From Clostridiales bacterium (lineage in GTDB: Bacteria; Bacillota; Clostridia; Christensenellales; Borkfalkiaceae), in assembly GCA_015055615.1 (NCBI GenBank), contig SVHT01000002.1, forward strand, positions 186,001 to 250,000: a stretch of 64,000 bases of DNA. The letters are read 5' to 3'. The notes beneath the pieces were generated by a model. It ran no database searches. It worked only from the letters and a program-made list of their open reading frames with translations, and had not been told where the DNA came from. Positions 1 to 8,586 of this stretch are shown here, one piece after another. Position 1 is the first letter of the stretch; each line of letters starts with the position of its first letter. The position numbers were made by a program, and so were the translations under genes.

Positions 1-1
1 G

Positions 2-955
2 TTCTGCTTTATGAACCACAATAACGTTAATTGGAATTTGCAGGAGCTTGTCAACACAAAGGGATTGGGTTGGTTTACCTTTTCCAGCTCGAATAAGGGA
101 TTGTACGGCAACACCGTTTCTCTGCTGTCTTTGGTTATGCTTACGTCGTTCGGCGTATGGGCGTTGCCACAGACGATACATAAATATTACGCAGTCCGCG
201 ATGACAAAGCCATTATGCAAGGTACGGTGGTAAGCACGTTGTTTGCGCTCATTATCGGCTTTGGCGCGTATTTCACGGGCGCGCTGTCCTATTACTTCTC
301 TGGTGAACTTGCGGGGGTGGCAGGGGACAACGTGATTCCGCACATGATAAAAATCGTTATTCCTACGGGGCTTGTCGGGGTACTTGCCGTGCTGATTTTA
401 TCGGCGAGTATGTCCACCCTCTCGTCGGTATCCCTTGCGTCTGCGTCCGTCGTTGCCGTGGATATTTACAAAGGCAAAATCAACAAAAATGCGTCCGATA
501 AACGTGTGAATTGGACAATGAAAATTCTCTGTCTTGTATTTGTGGCAATCTCGGTTGTGTTGGCAATTTTAAACGAACAGTTTGAAATTTCCGCCATTGC
601 TTATCTCATGGGGCTTAGTTGGGGTGTTTTGGCGGGTTGTTTTATGGGCCCGTACGTGCTCGGTCTGCTTTGGAAAAAGGTAACCCGCCCGGCGGTATGG
701 GCGTCGATTATCGGTACGCTCGTACTTACGGTTGCCCTCATATTTTTCTTCGGCTACCATAAAAACGGTTTCAACGCCACCTTTGGTTTGGCGTTAAAGG
801 ACGGTATCGGTTGTTCGCCTATGATTGGCGTCATCTGTATGGCGTATTCCATGATTGTGACGTTCTTGGTTAGCCTGTGCACAAGAAAACCCGAGGAAAA
901 AATTCTGTCCGTTGCATTTACTTCAAAAAACATAAACGAAAAGGAAAACGTATGA
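2..955 (+). CDS. Sodium:solute symporter, C-terminal part (cut by window edge)
   Basis: Membrane transporter of the sodium:solute symporter (SSS) family, which couples uptake of a small solute to Na+ entry. The reading frame is open at base 2, so the gene starts outside the window; the first internal ATG is at 11. About 314 residues remain, against roughly 500 to 600 for the family. They hold a run of strongly hydrophobic segments, and the stretch with ILSASMSTLSSVSLASASVV is typical of SSS proteins, where serines and threonines near this point help bind Na+. The substrate cannot be read from the sequence. Its stop codon overlaps the start of the next gene by 4 bases (ATGA at 952-955), so it is translationally coupled to a phenylacetate-CoA ligase; an aromatic or other carboxylic acid is therefore a possible substrate (inference). 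Confidence 0.85.
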   Translation, partial: FCFMNHNNVNWNLQELVNTKGLGWFTFSSSNKGLYGNTVSLLSLVMLTSFGVWALPQTIHKYYAVRDDKAIMQGTVVSTLFALIIGFGAYFTGALSYYFSGELAGVAGDNVIPHMIKIVIPTGLVGVLAVLILSASMSTLSSVSLASASVVAVDIYKGKINKNASDKRVNWTMKILCLVFVAISVVLAILNEQFEISAIAYLMGLSWGVLAGCFMGPYVLGLLWKKVTRPAVWASIIGTLVLTVALIFFFGYHKNGFNATFGLALKDGIGCSPMIGVICMAYSMIVTFLVSLCTRKPEEKILSVAFTSKNINEKENV

Positions 956-2253
956 TTTGGTCTAAGGAAGAAACCCTCCCTCGCGCGGAGATGGAACAAT
1001 TACAGCTCGCAAGATTAAAGGAAACGGTGGCAAGGGTATATGAAAAAGTACCCTATTACCGTGCCAAAATGCAAGAAAAGGGACTTGCGCCCGAAGATAT
1101 TAAGACGTTGGACGACTTAAAGAAACTCCCGTTTACGACCAAGCAGGATATGCGCGCCACCTATCCGTTCGGCTTGTTTGCCGTGGAAAAAGACGAGCTC
1201 GTGCGTATCCACGCCAGCTCTGGGACGACGGGTAAACCGACGGTTGTAGGCTATACGCAAGGGGATTTGGAAACGTGGACGGATTGCGTTTCCCGTATCG
1301 CTTGCATGGGTGGAGCGACGAAAAAGGACGTAGCGCAGATTTGTTTTGGCTACGGTATGTTCACGGGCGCGTTCGGTCTGCATTACGGCTTGGAAAAAAT
1401 CGGCGCGGCAATCGTGCCCTCGTCCACGGGTAACACCGAAAAACAGTTGATGTTTATGCAAGATTTCGGCACGTCCTTGCTCGTGGCAACGCCGTCGTAT
1501 GCTCTGCGTATCGCGGAAGTGGCGCAAAGCTTAGGGATTGACCCGAAAAAAGATTTAAAGGTAAAAACGGCATTGGTAGGGAGCGAACTACTCACCGACG
1601 CTATGCGTGAGGAAATGCACGCCGTATGGGGGGAGGACGTGCGCATTACGTCTAACTACGGTATGAGCGAATTGATGGGACCCGGTGTTTCGGGCGAATG
1701 CTTAGAGCATTGCGGTATGCACATCAACGAGGACTACTTTATCCCCGAAATTATCGACAGCGAAACGGGCGAGGTTTTGCCCGCAGGGGAAAAGGGCGAG
1801 CTTGTCATCACGTGTATCAAAAAAGAGGGCTTGCCTCTTATACGGTATCGGACGAAAGACGTCACCCGCCTCTTTTACGAGCCTTGCGCTTGTGGCAGAA
1901 CGACCTGTCGTATGGAAAATCCCTCGGGGCGTAGCGACGATATGCTCAAAATTCGCGGTGTCAACGTATTCCCCGGTCAGATTGAGGAAGTGGTGCTTTC
2001 CGTCGAGGAACTCGGTCCTCATTACGAGATTATCGTGGAGCGCGAGGGTTATTCGGACAAATTGACCGTCCGCGTCGAGCTCAACAAGGAAACGGACTCT
2101 TTTGCGGAATTGCAACGCATCGAAAACGTCACGCGCAATAAATTAAAAGTCGTGCTTGGTTTGGATGCGAAAATCCGTCTGGAATCGCCCAACACCTTGC
2201 AGCGTTTTGAGGGGAAAGCAAAGCGCATCAAAGATTTGCGGAATAAACAATAA
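952..2253 (+). CDS. paaK: Phenylacetate-CoA ligase (AMP-forming)
   Basis: Activates phenylacetate or a related aryl acid to its CoA thioester using ATP. The 433-residue protein has the usual PaaK length. The adenylate-forming P-loop HASSGTTGKPTVVGYT is visible near residue 80, the motif YGMSELMGPG near residue 240, and the C-terminal AMP-binding domain after the hinge region RSDDMLKIRGVNVFPGQIE. The start at 952 was preferred to an upstream in-frame ATG at 877 because it gives the family N terminus and the ATGA overlap with the symporter. A cysteine-rich stretch (CACGRTTCRMENPSG) lies just before the hinge. In anaerobes such genes often accompany aromatic amino acid degradation, and an ACT-domain gene follows directly as is common for this family. 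Confidence 0.93.
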   Translation: MIWSKEETLPRAEMEQLQLARLKETVARVYEKVPYYRAKMQEKGLAPEDIKTLDDLKKLPFTTKQDMRATYPFGLFAVEKDELVRIHASSGTTGKPTVVGYTQGDLETWTDCVSRIACMGGATKKDVAQICFGYGMFTGAFGLHYGLEKIGAAIVPSSTGNTEKQLMFMQDFGTSLLVATPSYALRIAEVAQSLGIDPKKDLKVKTALVGSELLTDAMREEMHAVWGEDVRITSNYGMSELMGPGVSGECLEHCGMHINEDYFIPEIIDSETGEVLPAGEKGELVITCIKKEGLPLIRYRTKDVTRLFYEPCACGRTTCRMENPSGRSDDMLKIRGVNVFPGQIEEVVLSVEELGPHYEIIVEREGYSDKLTVRVELNKETDSFAELQRIENVTRNKLKVVLGLDAKIRLESPNTLQRFEGKAKRIKDLRNKQ

Positions 2254-2265
2254 GGGGGCATACGT

Positions 2266-2688
2266 ATGGTAACGAAACAGATTTCCGTGTTTATCGAAAA
2301 CAGAAAAGGACGCCTTGGCGAAGTGCTGGACGTTTTGAGAGAAAGTAGGGTAAATATTATTTCCATGAGCCTTGCCGACACGGCAGAATACGGGTTGCTC
2401 CGCATTATATCGGACAAACCGCAGGAGGGGAAAACGGCGCTTTCTTCGGCGGGTTTTTCCAGTATGCTGACGGACGTGTTTATCGTAAGCGTTCCGCACG
2501 AGCCGGGCGCGTTGCAAAAGATTCTGCACGTCATTTCCGACGAGGAACTCAGCGTGGAATATATGTACGGGCTGTCCGTGGACAGCGGAGAGGCGTCTAT
2601 CGTTGTAAAAATTTCCGATTTGTCAAAAGCGGACAAAGTGTTTGCAAAATATGGCATACGAACCCTTGGCTACAACGATTTACTATAA
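2266..2688 (+). CDS. Tandem ACT-domain protein
   Basis: Small 140-residue protein made of two ACT domains (about residues 1-68 and 70-140), the first opening with KQISVFIENRKGRLGEVLDVL. ACT domains bind amino acids and regulate metabolic enzymes. This stand-alone double-ACT type is commonly found right after paaK, so it probably senses an aromatic amino acid or related ligand and modulates the pathway (inference). The start has a GGGGG-type ribosome site 12 bases after the paaK stop. The operon ends in a strong hairpin at 2704-2727. Confidence 0.88.
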   Translation: MVTKQISVFIENRKGRLGEVLDVLRESRVNIISMSLADTAEYGLLRIISDKPQEGKTALSSAGFSSMLTDVFIVSVPHEPGALQKILHVISDEELSVEYMYGLSVDSGEASIVVKISDLSKADKVFAKYGIRTLGYNDLL

Positions 2689-2703
2689 AACGATAAAACA
2701 AAA

Positions 2704-2736
2704 CCCCGTCTGTATCAACAGACGGGGATATTTTTT
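2704..2736. terminator. Bidirectional terminator between ACT gene and CofE-like gene
   Basis: Perfect 10-bp stem (CCCCGTCTGT / ACAGACGGGG) with a 4-base loop, followed by a T-rich tail on the plus strand and TTTTGTTTT on the minus strand. It separates two convergent transcription units. Confidence 0.85.
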
Positions 2737-2751
2737 GCCGTTTGGCAATGC

Positions 2752-3945
2752 TTATTCGGTGGTGTAGTTATCGAAATAGCCTTGGATAAAGACGATAGGC
2801 GTACCCTTGTCGCCCGAACCGCTGGTCAAATCGCAAAGCGAACCGATAAGGTCGGTCAAACGTCTGGGGGTAGTACCCTCGGACGCCATTTTACCGTACA
2901 GATTGTCGTCTTTCGCCTTAATTTTGTCCTTGATTGCGTTCTTCAATTCTTCGCCCGAAAGGGAAGAGAATTCGTTGTCCGCAAGGTATTTCAGTTTCAA
3001 TTCGTTAGGCGTACCTACGAGCCCGGAAGTATAGGCAGGGGATACGACGGGGTCGGCAAGTTCCCAAATTTTACCTACGGGGTCTTTGAATGCGCCGTCG
3101 CCATACACCATAACTTCCACCGTTTTGCCCGTAGCGTCGTAGATGTTTTTCTGAATTGCGTCTACGATAGGCTGGCAGTTGCGGGGGAAGAGCTTAACTT
3201 GGTCTTCCGTTGCCTTGTTCGAGCCGAGCAAGCCGTAATTTTCATTGTAACCGCTACCGTTTACGGGAGCGTTCAAAATTTCGTCCAAACCGAACACGCG
3301 TTCCGCGCCCGCCGCTTTTAAAAGGCGTTTCGTTCTCGCTCTGCTGTGGATATCGCAAGAGATTACGTTTTTGGTATAATGCAGGATAGCGCGACAATCG
3401 TTTGCAAAGATAATTTCCGCCTCCGCACCGCTTTCCTTAATCAAGTTTTCGTAATATTCTACGTAATCGATACCCGTGAAGGTGTGCTTTTCATAGCCGA
3501 ACAATTCGCGGTATTTTTTGAGGTCCAAAACGTCGCGGTAGGGGTCAACGCCCTTCTCGTCGAGCGCGTCCAACGAAATCAAATGGTTGCCTACTTCGTC
3601 GGAGGGATAGGAGAGCATCAAAACGATTTTCTTTGCGCCCTTTGCGATACCGCGCAGACAAATAGCAAAACGGTTACGGCTTAAAATAGGGAAGATAACC
3701 CCGACCGTTTCTCCGCCGAGCTTTGCCTTGACGTCGGCTGCGATATCGTCCACGGACGCATAGTTGCCTTGCGCGCGTGCTACAATCGCTTCCGTCATCG
3801 CGATAATATCTCTATTTTGAATTTCAAAGCCCGCGTCTTTAGACGCCTCTAAAACGGAATCGGTAACGATTTTGACGATATCGTCGCCGTTACGGATAAT
3901 GGGGGCGCGTACACCACGGGATATAGTACCGATCATACGACTCAT
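2752..3945 (-). CDS. Coenzyme F420-0:L-glutamate ligase-like protein (CofE family)
   Basis: 397-residue protein of the CofE-type gamma-glutamyl ligase family. It opens with MIGTISRGVRAPIIRNGDD and has SVLEASKDAGFEIQNRDIIAMTEAIVARAQGN-type sequence, which in CofE contributes to metal and GTP binding. The start at 3945 was chosen because AGGAG lies 10 bases upstream; an in-frame ATG at 3993 gives a 16-residue extension without family resemblance. Archaeal and actinobacterial CofE adds glutamate to coenzyme F420. The Clostridial relatives are longer, and nothing else for F420 synthesis is seen here, so the real acceptor is unknown. It is a monocistronic gene between two terminators or promoter regions. 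Confidence 0.8.
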   Translation of the reverse strand: MSRMIGTISRGVRAPIIRNGDDIVKIVTDSVLEASKDAGFEIQNRDIIAMTEAIVARAQGNYASVDDIAADVKAKLGGETVGVIFPILSRNRFAICLRGIAKGAKKIVLMLSYPSDEVGNHLISLDALDEKGVDPYRDVLDLKKYRELFGYEKHTFTGIDYVEYYENLIKESGAEAEIIFANDCRAILHYTKNVISCDIHSRARTKRLLKAAGAERVFGLDEILNAPVNGSGYNENYGLLGSNKATEDQVKLFPRNCQPIVDAIQKNIYDATGKTVEVMVYGDGAFKDPVGKIWELADPVVSPAYTSGLVGTPNELKLKYLADNEFSSLSGEELKNAIKDKIKAKDDNLYGKMASEGTTPRRLTDLIGSLCDLTSGSGDKGTPIVFIQGYFDNYTTE

Positions 3946-4130
3946 AAAATAAACACTCCTTTGTTTATGCCGATCACTCGGTTTTTCAAACATTTATCAT
4001 TATATAACAAAGCAAGACGACTGTCAAGTTTTTTTTGATATTTTTGTCGTACTTTCTTATTCGTTTTTTTTATGCAAAATATTTGTTTTCATTAAGGATA
4101 GCCTGTACGGGTATTTTTTTGTTCAACCAC

Positions 4131-4159
4131 TTGAAAAAGTGGAAAAGATATGCTATAAT
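4131..4159 (+). promoter_or_regulatory. Promoter of hpt
   Basis: TTGAAA, 17-base spacer, TATAAT. The -10 box lies 30 bases upstream of the hpt start codon, and GAGGTG precedes that codon by about 8 bases. The gap of about 240 bases between the CofE-like gene and hpt holds only this promoter and AT-rich sequence. Confidence 0.85.
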
Positions 4160-4189
4160 AACTTTAAACTAATTTAGAGGTGTTTTTTT

Positions 4190-4741
4190 ATGCAAATGAA
4201 GAACGAAATGACGGAATACGAACGTAAAATCAAGCGCGTTGCAATATCAGAAGAGGAAATTGCCGCGGCAATCAAAAAAGCGGGCGCAGAAATCAGCGCG
4301 GAATACGAGGGGAAACCGTTGCTGCTTGTCAGTATTTTAAAGGGGGCGTTTGTATTTATGGCGGACTTGTGTCGCGCCGTTACAATCCCGCACGACATCG
4401 ATTTTATGTGCGCGAAGAGCTATTATGCAGGCACCGAATCTTCGGGCGTTGTAAAAATCACGATGGACCTTGTCCACGAGGTTAAAGATTATCACGTCGT
4501 TATCGTTGAGGATATTGTCGATACGGGTAGAACGCTTAGCGATATTATCAAGCTGTTAAAGGCGCGCGAACCGCTCTCGCTCAAAGTCGTTACGTTGCTT
4601 GATAAGCCCAGCCGTCGTTTGGTTGATTTTAAAGCGGACAAAGCGCTGTTTACGATTCCCGATTTCTTTGTAATCGGCTACGGTTTAGACTGCGACGAAA
4701 AATACCGTAACCTTCCTTATATTGCAGAATACGGCGAATAA
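4190..4741 (+). CDS. hpt: Hypoxanthine(-guanine) phosphoribosyltransferase
   Basis: Purine salvage enzyme that converts hypoxanthine or guanine plus PRPP into IMP or GMP in the cytoplasm. The 183-residue length is normal. The PRPP-binding signature VVIVEDIVDTGRTL is at about residues 104-117, and the N-terminal loop SILKGAFVFMADL is present. It stands alone with its own promoter and a terminator hairpin at 4761-4785. It links functionally to guaB and the GMP synthase further down the window. Confidence 0.95.
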   Translation: MQMKNEMTEYERKIKRVAISEEEIAAAIKKAGAEISAEYEGKPLLLVSILKGAFVFMADLCRAVTIPHDIDFMCAKSYYAGTESSGVVKITMDLVHEVKDYHVVIVEDIVDTGRTLSDIIKLLKAREPLSLKVVTLLDKPSRRLVDFKADKALFTIPDFFVIGYGLDCDEKYRNLPYIAEYGE

Positions 4742-4760
4742 GATATCGAAAACAAAGCAA

Positions 4761-4790
4761 AAACACGCTCAAATCGAGCGTGTTTTTCGT
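4761..4790. terminator. Bidirectional terminator after hpt
   Basis: 10-bp stem AAACACGCTC / GAGCGTGTTT with 5-base loop, T-rich on both strands. It serves hpt and the converging PH-like gene. Confidence 0.85.
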
Positions 4791-4801
4791 TTTTCAAACG
4801 G

Positions 4802-5290
4802 TTACTTTTCCTCTTGATTGGAAGAGGTTGCAAGGGTAAACGTAAATTCGATTTTTTTATTTGCTTCACGCATTGCTTGCACGAAAGCGTCGTTTTGGTC
4901 GGGGCAAATGGAAAGAACCATATATTCTTCCCCAACGAAAACCGTCAGCTTTTTGGTGTCGCTATCCAGCTCGATTTTTGTGACGTCCTTGATTAAATAG
5001 CGGCTCTTAACAAACCCGAAGCGCGAGATATAATGCTTGTCGGTGACCTCGTATTGCGATTTTATCAAAACGGAAATGATAAAGGCAATGGCAAACAAGC
5101 AAATGGCGATAAGCAAGGGGGATTGCAGAGCGTCGATAAACTCGTCAATTCCTTCGTGCCAAATACGATAAATACTTACCGCCAACCCCGCTGCGCACAA
5201 AACAAGCGCCACAATCAGCAGTATTTTCATCGTTGTCGTAAATCTATACTTAAAGGATTTTATGTTTTTTTGTTGCGTGGAATTCTTCAT
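4802..5290 (-). CDS. Small membrane protein with PH-like (bPH) domain, hypothetical
   Basis: 162-residue protein. Two hydrophobic segments lie at about residues 20-42 and 52-73 (MKILLIVALVLCAAGLA and LLIAICLFAIAFIISVLI), followed by a soluble beta-rich part (KHYISRFGFVKSRYLIKDVTKIELDSD) that resembles bacterial PH-like domains of the YdbS/YdbT type. Function is unknown. The start at 5290 was chosen because a full promoter (TTGCTT-17-TATAAT) ends only 6 bases before it, which predicts transcription starting at or next to the A of ATG. No Shine-Dalgarno sequence is visible there or at the alternative ATG at 5230, so this may be a leaderless gene. Confidence 0.6.
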   Translation of the reverse strand: MKNSTQQKNIKSFKYRFTTTMKILLIVALVLCAAGLAVSIYRIWHEGIDEFIDALQSPLLIAICLFAIAFIISVLIKSQYEVTDKHYISRFGFVKSRYLIKDVTKIELDSDTKKLTVFVGEEYMVLSICPDQNDAFVQAMREANKKIEFTFTLATSSNQEEK

Positions 5291-5296
5291 ACCATT

Positions 5297-5325
5297 ATTA
5301 TAACACGTCCAAACAAAAAAAGCAA
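5297..5325 (-). promoter_or_regulatory. Promoter of the PH-like gene (possibly leaderless)
   Basis: On the minus strand: TTGCTT (5325-5320), 17-base spacer, TATAAT (5302-5297), then only 6 bases to the ATG at 5290. Confidence 0.7.
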
Positions 5326-5409
5326 CCGTAAAAGGACGGGGAAAGTGTCGAAGAAAGAAAAAGCGTGAAAAAATTCTTGCGTTTTTTAAGAGAAAATAGC
5401 GTTTGGTAC

Positions 5410-5438
5410 TTGCAAAATATGGCGTAAAGATGTATAAT
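5410..5438 (+). promoter_or_regulatory. Promoter of the MATE exporter operon (possibly leaderless)
   Basis: TTGCAA (5410-5415), 17-base spacer, TATAAT (5433-5438), then 8 bases to the ATG at 5447. No ribosome site can fit between a normal start of transcription and the start codon. Confidence 0.75.
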
Positions 5439-5446
5439 AAATACGT

Positions 5447-6943
5447 ATGAGCGAAATGAAAGAAGAACAACTGCATGCGGAGGATGCCGCCGTCATCGAA
5501 CGTGAGAAAAAACAGTTCGTAAAAATGACGCAAACGCGTATGTCCAAGCTGATTATCAGCTTGGGTATCCCCACGACGCTGAGTATGATGGTCACGTCGC
5601 TTTACAATTTGGCGGATACCTATTTTGTATCATTGCTTAAAAACGATGCAATCACCGCGGCGGCAAGCAATTTGTTGGCGTTGATGTCGATTATTCAGGC
5701 AATCGGTTTCACGTTCGGTATGGGCAGCGGAAATCTCGTATCCCGTTTGCTTGGCAAACGCGACAGAGAGGGGGCAGATAAAGTCTTTTCGTCCACGCTC
5801 GTTGTGTCGTGTATCTGCGGATTGTTGATTTTAGGGTTAGGCTTTGCGTTCTTTACGCCCATGCTGAAATTGCTTGGCTGTAAAGACGCAGCAACGCTAA
5901 TGCACGCCAAAGATTATGCAAAATGGCTGTTGGTGGCGGCTCCCTTTATGTGTATGTCGTTCGTTTTGAATAACGTATTGCGCGCGGAAGGGAAAGCGGT
6001 GCTTTCCATGATAGGCTTAGTCGCGGGTGCGGTTATTAACGTCGTATTAGACCCGATTTTAATTTTAAATAAAGGTCTTTTGCCTTTCGGCGCAGGGCTG
6101 GGAATCGAGGGCGCGGCAATCGCGACGTGCACCAGCCAAGTTATCAGTTTTGGCGTTTTGCTGTTCATGTTTTTGTCCAGAAAGACGATTGTGCGTTTCC
6201 GCTTTAAATCGATTTCTCGTAAATTTACCGTCTATAAGGACGTTTTGGCGACGGGCTTTCCGTCGTTCTGTCGACAAATCCTCGCCAGCCTTTGTACGGT
6301 ATTTTTAAACAACGCCGCTTACGATTGCGGTATAGCGAAGTACGGCACGTTTGAAGGCGGCAGCGCGGCGCAGACGGCGCTTGGCGTTGTAAACAAAGTC
6401 TTTATGTTGGCGTTTTCACTCTCGCTCGGTATCGGGCAGGGGTATCAGCCCGTTTTGGGGTATAATTACAGCGCAAAACGGTTTGACCGCGTAAAATCGG
6501 CGTATTTGTTTACATTGGTATTTTCCACGATCGTAATGACGGTATTTGCGACGGTTTGTGCAATCTTTGCCAAACAAGTCGTGGGGATATTTAACGTGTC
6601 GCCAATGGCAAAAGAAATCGGCGCGTTGTCCCTTCGGTTGCAATGTATTTGTATGCCGTTACTGCCCTTAAACTTTATGGCGGGGCTGACCTATCAATCG
6701 GTAGGAAACAAAGCGCTTGCGTCCTTGCTTTCGGTGTCTAGACAAGGTTTGTTCTACATACCTGCGGTATTGATTTTACCCGAAATTTTAGGTTTGCTCG
6801 GCGTACAAATGTGTCAATCGGTAGCAGACGCCTTTGCGTTTGTGTTCGCGATTCCGTTTACGTTTATGTTCTTTAACACGCTAAAAAAAGAACAGGCAAA
6901 GGTTATCAATGAAGAAAAAAACTCTAAGGAGAATTTAGAATAA
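5447..6943 (+). CDS. MATE-family multidrug/solute exporter
   Basis: 498-residue integral membrane protein of the MATE family (Na+- or H+-driven export of drugs or metabolites). It has about twelve hydrophobic segments in two similar halves, the first starting at KLIISLGIPTTLSMMVTSLY with the typical YNLADTYFV motif around residue 55, and a glycine-rich GSGNLVSRLLGKRD turn. The first 30 residues are charged and cytoplasmic. The chosen start has no Shine-Dalgarno sequence but sits 8 bases from a -10 box. The gene overlaps eda by one base (TAATG at 6941-6945), so exporter and KDPG aldolase are cotranscribed, an unusual pairing. Confidence 0.92.
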   Translation: MSEMKEEQLHAEDAAVIEREKKQFVKMTQTRMSKLIISLGIPTTLSMMVTSLYNLADTYFVSLLKNDAITAAASNLLALMSIIQAIGFTFGMGSGNLVSRLLGKRDREGADKVFSSTLVVSCICGLLILGLGFAFFTPMLKLLGCKDAATLMHAKDYAKWLLVAAPFMCMSFVLNNVLRAEGKAVLSMIGLVAGAVINVVLDPILILNKGLLPFGAGLGIEGAAIATCTSQVISFGVLLFMFLSRKTIVRFRFKSISRKFTVYKDVLATGFPSFCRQILASLCTVFLNNAAYDCGIAKYGTFEGGSAAQTALGVVNKVFMLAFSLSLGIGQGYQPVLGYNYSAKRFDRVKSAYLFTLVFSTIVMTVFATVCAIFAKQVVGIFNVSPMAKEIGALSLRLQCICMPLLPLNFMAGLTYQSVGNKALASLLSVSRQGLFYIPAVLILPEILGLLGVQMCQSVADAFAFVFAIPFTFMFFNTLKKEQAKVINEEKNSKENLE

Positions 6944-7494
6944 TGGAAAAATGTATTCCCGTAGTCGTTATCAAAGAACTGTCCGAAACGGATAAAATCT
7001 TGTCGGCGCTTAAAAGCAACGGCATCAACTGCGCAGAAATCACTTTCCGTACCGCGTGCGCGGCTGAGGCGATTGCATACGCTTGCAAAAACTATCCCGA
7101 TATGAGCATCGGCGCTGGTACGGTTATCAACGCAGAGCAATGCGAGGCGGCGTTGAAAGCGGGCGCGCAGTTTATCGTATCGCCCGGTTTGTCCGTTGCG
7201 GTTGCAAAAATCTGTAACGAACGCAATATTCCGTACTACCCCGGTTGCGTAACGCCCACCGAGATTATGGCAGCGTTAGAGCTTGGCATCACGACGGTAA
7301 AATTCTTCCCCGCAAACGTTTACGGCGGATTGAAAGCGATGAAAGCGTTGGCTGCACCCTTCCCGCAGATTAAATTTATCCCTACGGGTGGCGTGGACAG
7401 AAGTAACATTGACGAATTCTTGGCTTGGGACAAAATCGCGGCAATCGGCGGTAGTTTCTTCGTAAAGGAAGCGTTGGAAAAATACCAAGGCTAA
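6943..7494 (+). CDS. eda: KDPG/KHG aldolase
   Basis: 2-dehydro-3-deoxyphosphogluconate aldolase: cleaves KDPG to pyruvate and glyceraldehyde-3-phosphate, in the Entner-Doudoroff or uronate pathway. 183 residues, some 20 shorter than usual because the protein begins right at the first beta strand (IPVVVIK). The catalytic glutamate in EITFRT and the Schiff-base lysine in TTVKFFPAN (about residue 120) are both present, as are the phosphate-binding PTGGV and IGGSFF. AAGGAG precedes the start by about 11 bases, inside the end of the MATE gene. The KDG kinase that makes its substrate is next. Confidence 0.93.
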   Translation: MEKCIPVVVIKELSETDKILSALKSNGINCAEITFRTACAAEAIAYACKNYPDMSIGAGTVINAEQCEAALKAGAQFIVSPGLSVAVAKICNERNIPYYPGCVTPTEIMAALELGITTVKFFPANVYGGLKAMKALAAPFPQIKFIPTGGVDRSNIDEFLAWDKIAAIGGSFFVKEALEKYQG

Positions 7495-7533
7495 TTGCCC
7501 ATTAAAAACAGAAAACAATTAAGGAGAAATGCA

Positions 7534-8556
7534 ATGAAAAAAATCGTAACTTTTGGCGAACTTATGCTCCGTCTTGCGCCCGAAAACTATCTTCGTTTCG
7601 TGCAGAGCGATAAATACGAGGCAACCTTCGGGGGCGCGGAGGCGAACGTAGCGGTATCGCTTGCAAACTACGGTATGGACGTAGCGTTCGTAACCAAACT
7701 TCCCTCCCACGAAATCGGTCAGGCGGCGGTAAACTCTCTGCGTAAATTCGGCGTAGATACCTCTAAAATCGTTCGCGGTGGCGAAAGAGTAGGTATTTAT
7801 TACTGCGAAAAAGGCGCGTCCCAGCGTCCTTCCAAGGTTATTTACGACCGCGCGTACAGCTCGATTGCAATGGCGAAGAAAGGGGATTTTGATTGGGATA
7901 GCATTTTTGAGGGGGTAGAGTGGTTCCACTTTACGGGTATCACCCCGGCTCTGTCCGACGACACGGCAGAGATTTGCTTGGAGGCTTGCAAAGCGGCAAA
8001 GGAAAGAAACATCACGATTTCTTGCGACTTGAACTTCCGTAAAAAGCTCTGGACGAAGGAAAAAGCAGGGCAAGTTATGGACAAGCTCTGCCACTATATC
8101 GATTACTGTATCGCAAACGAAGAAGACGCGAAAGACGTTTTCGGTATCGAAGCGGACAACACCGATATCTATGGCGGTAAGTTGGACAGAAACGGCTACA
8201 TTTCCGTTGCAAAGAAATTGACCGATAGATTTAACTTTAAGGGCGTTGCAATTACCTTGCGTGAGAGCAAGAGCGCGAACGACAACGATTGGTCGGGTAT
8301 GCTTTATACGGGTGGCGAAGCGTATTTCTCGAAGAAATATTCTATGCACATCGTTGACCGCGTAGGCGGTGGCGACAGCTTTGGCGGCGGTTTGATTTAC
8401 TCGCTTGTCAACGGCTACGACGCGCAGAGCGCGATTGAATTCGCGGTTGCGGCAAGCTGTTTGAAACACTCCATCGAGGGCGACTACAACATGGTATCCG
8501 TTGCGGAAGTAAAGAACCTTGCAGGTGGCGACGCAAGCGGTCGTGTGCAGAGATAA
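7534..8556 (+). CDS. kdgK: 2-keto-3-deoxygluconate kinase (PfkB family)
   Basis: Sugar kinase of the ribokinase/PfkB family, 340 residues, phosphorylating KDG to KDPG. The N-terminal GELMLRLAPENYLRFVQSD is the pattern of KDG kinases, FGGAEANVAVSLANYG is PfkB signature 1, and VGGGDSFGGGLIY near residue 278 is signature 2 with the catalytic aspartate. The common form there is GAGD; here it is GGGD. AAGGAG lies 8 bases before the ATG at 7534; the frame also extends upstream to 7495 but without a start that fits. With eda it forms a two-step module for breakdown of uronate-derived KDG. Confidence 0.93.
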   Translation: MKKIVTFGELMLRLAPENYLRFVQSDKYEATFGGAEANVAVSLANYGMDVAFVTKLPSHEIGQAAVNSLRKFGVDTSKIVRGGERVGIYYCEKGASQRPSKVIYDRAYSSIAMAKKGDFDWDSIFEGVEWFHFTGITPALSDDTAEICLEACKAAKERNITISCDLNFRKKLWTKEKAGQVMDKLCHYIDYCIANEEDAKDVFGIEADNTDIYGGKLDRNGYISVAKKLTDRFNFKGVAITLRESKSANDNDWSGMLYTGGEAYFSKKYSMHIVDRVGGGDSFGGGLIYSLVNGYDAQSAIEFAVAASCLKHSIEGDYNMVSVAEVKNLAGGDASGRVQR

Positions 8557-8586
8557 TCGAAAATAATTTAATAGGTATATAACATA

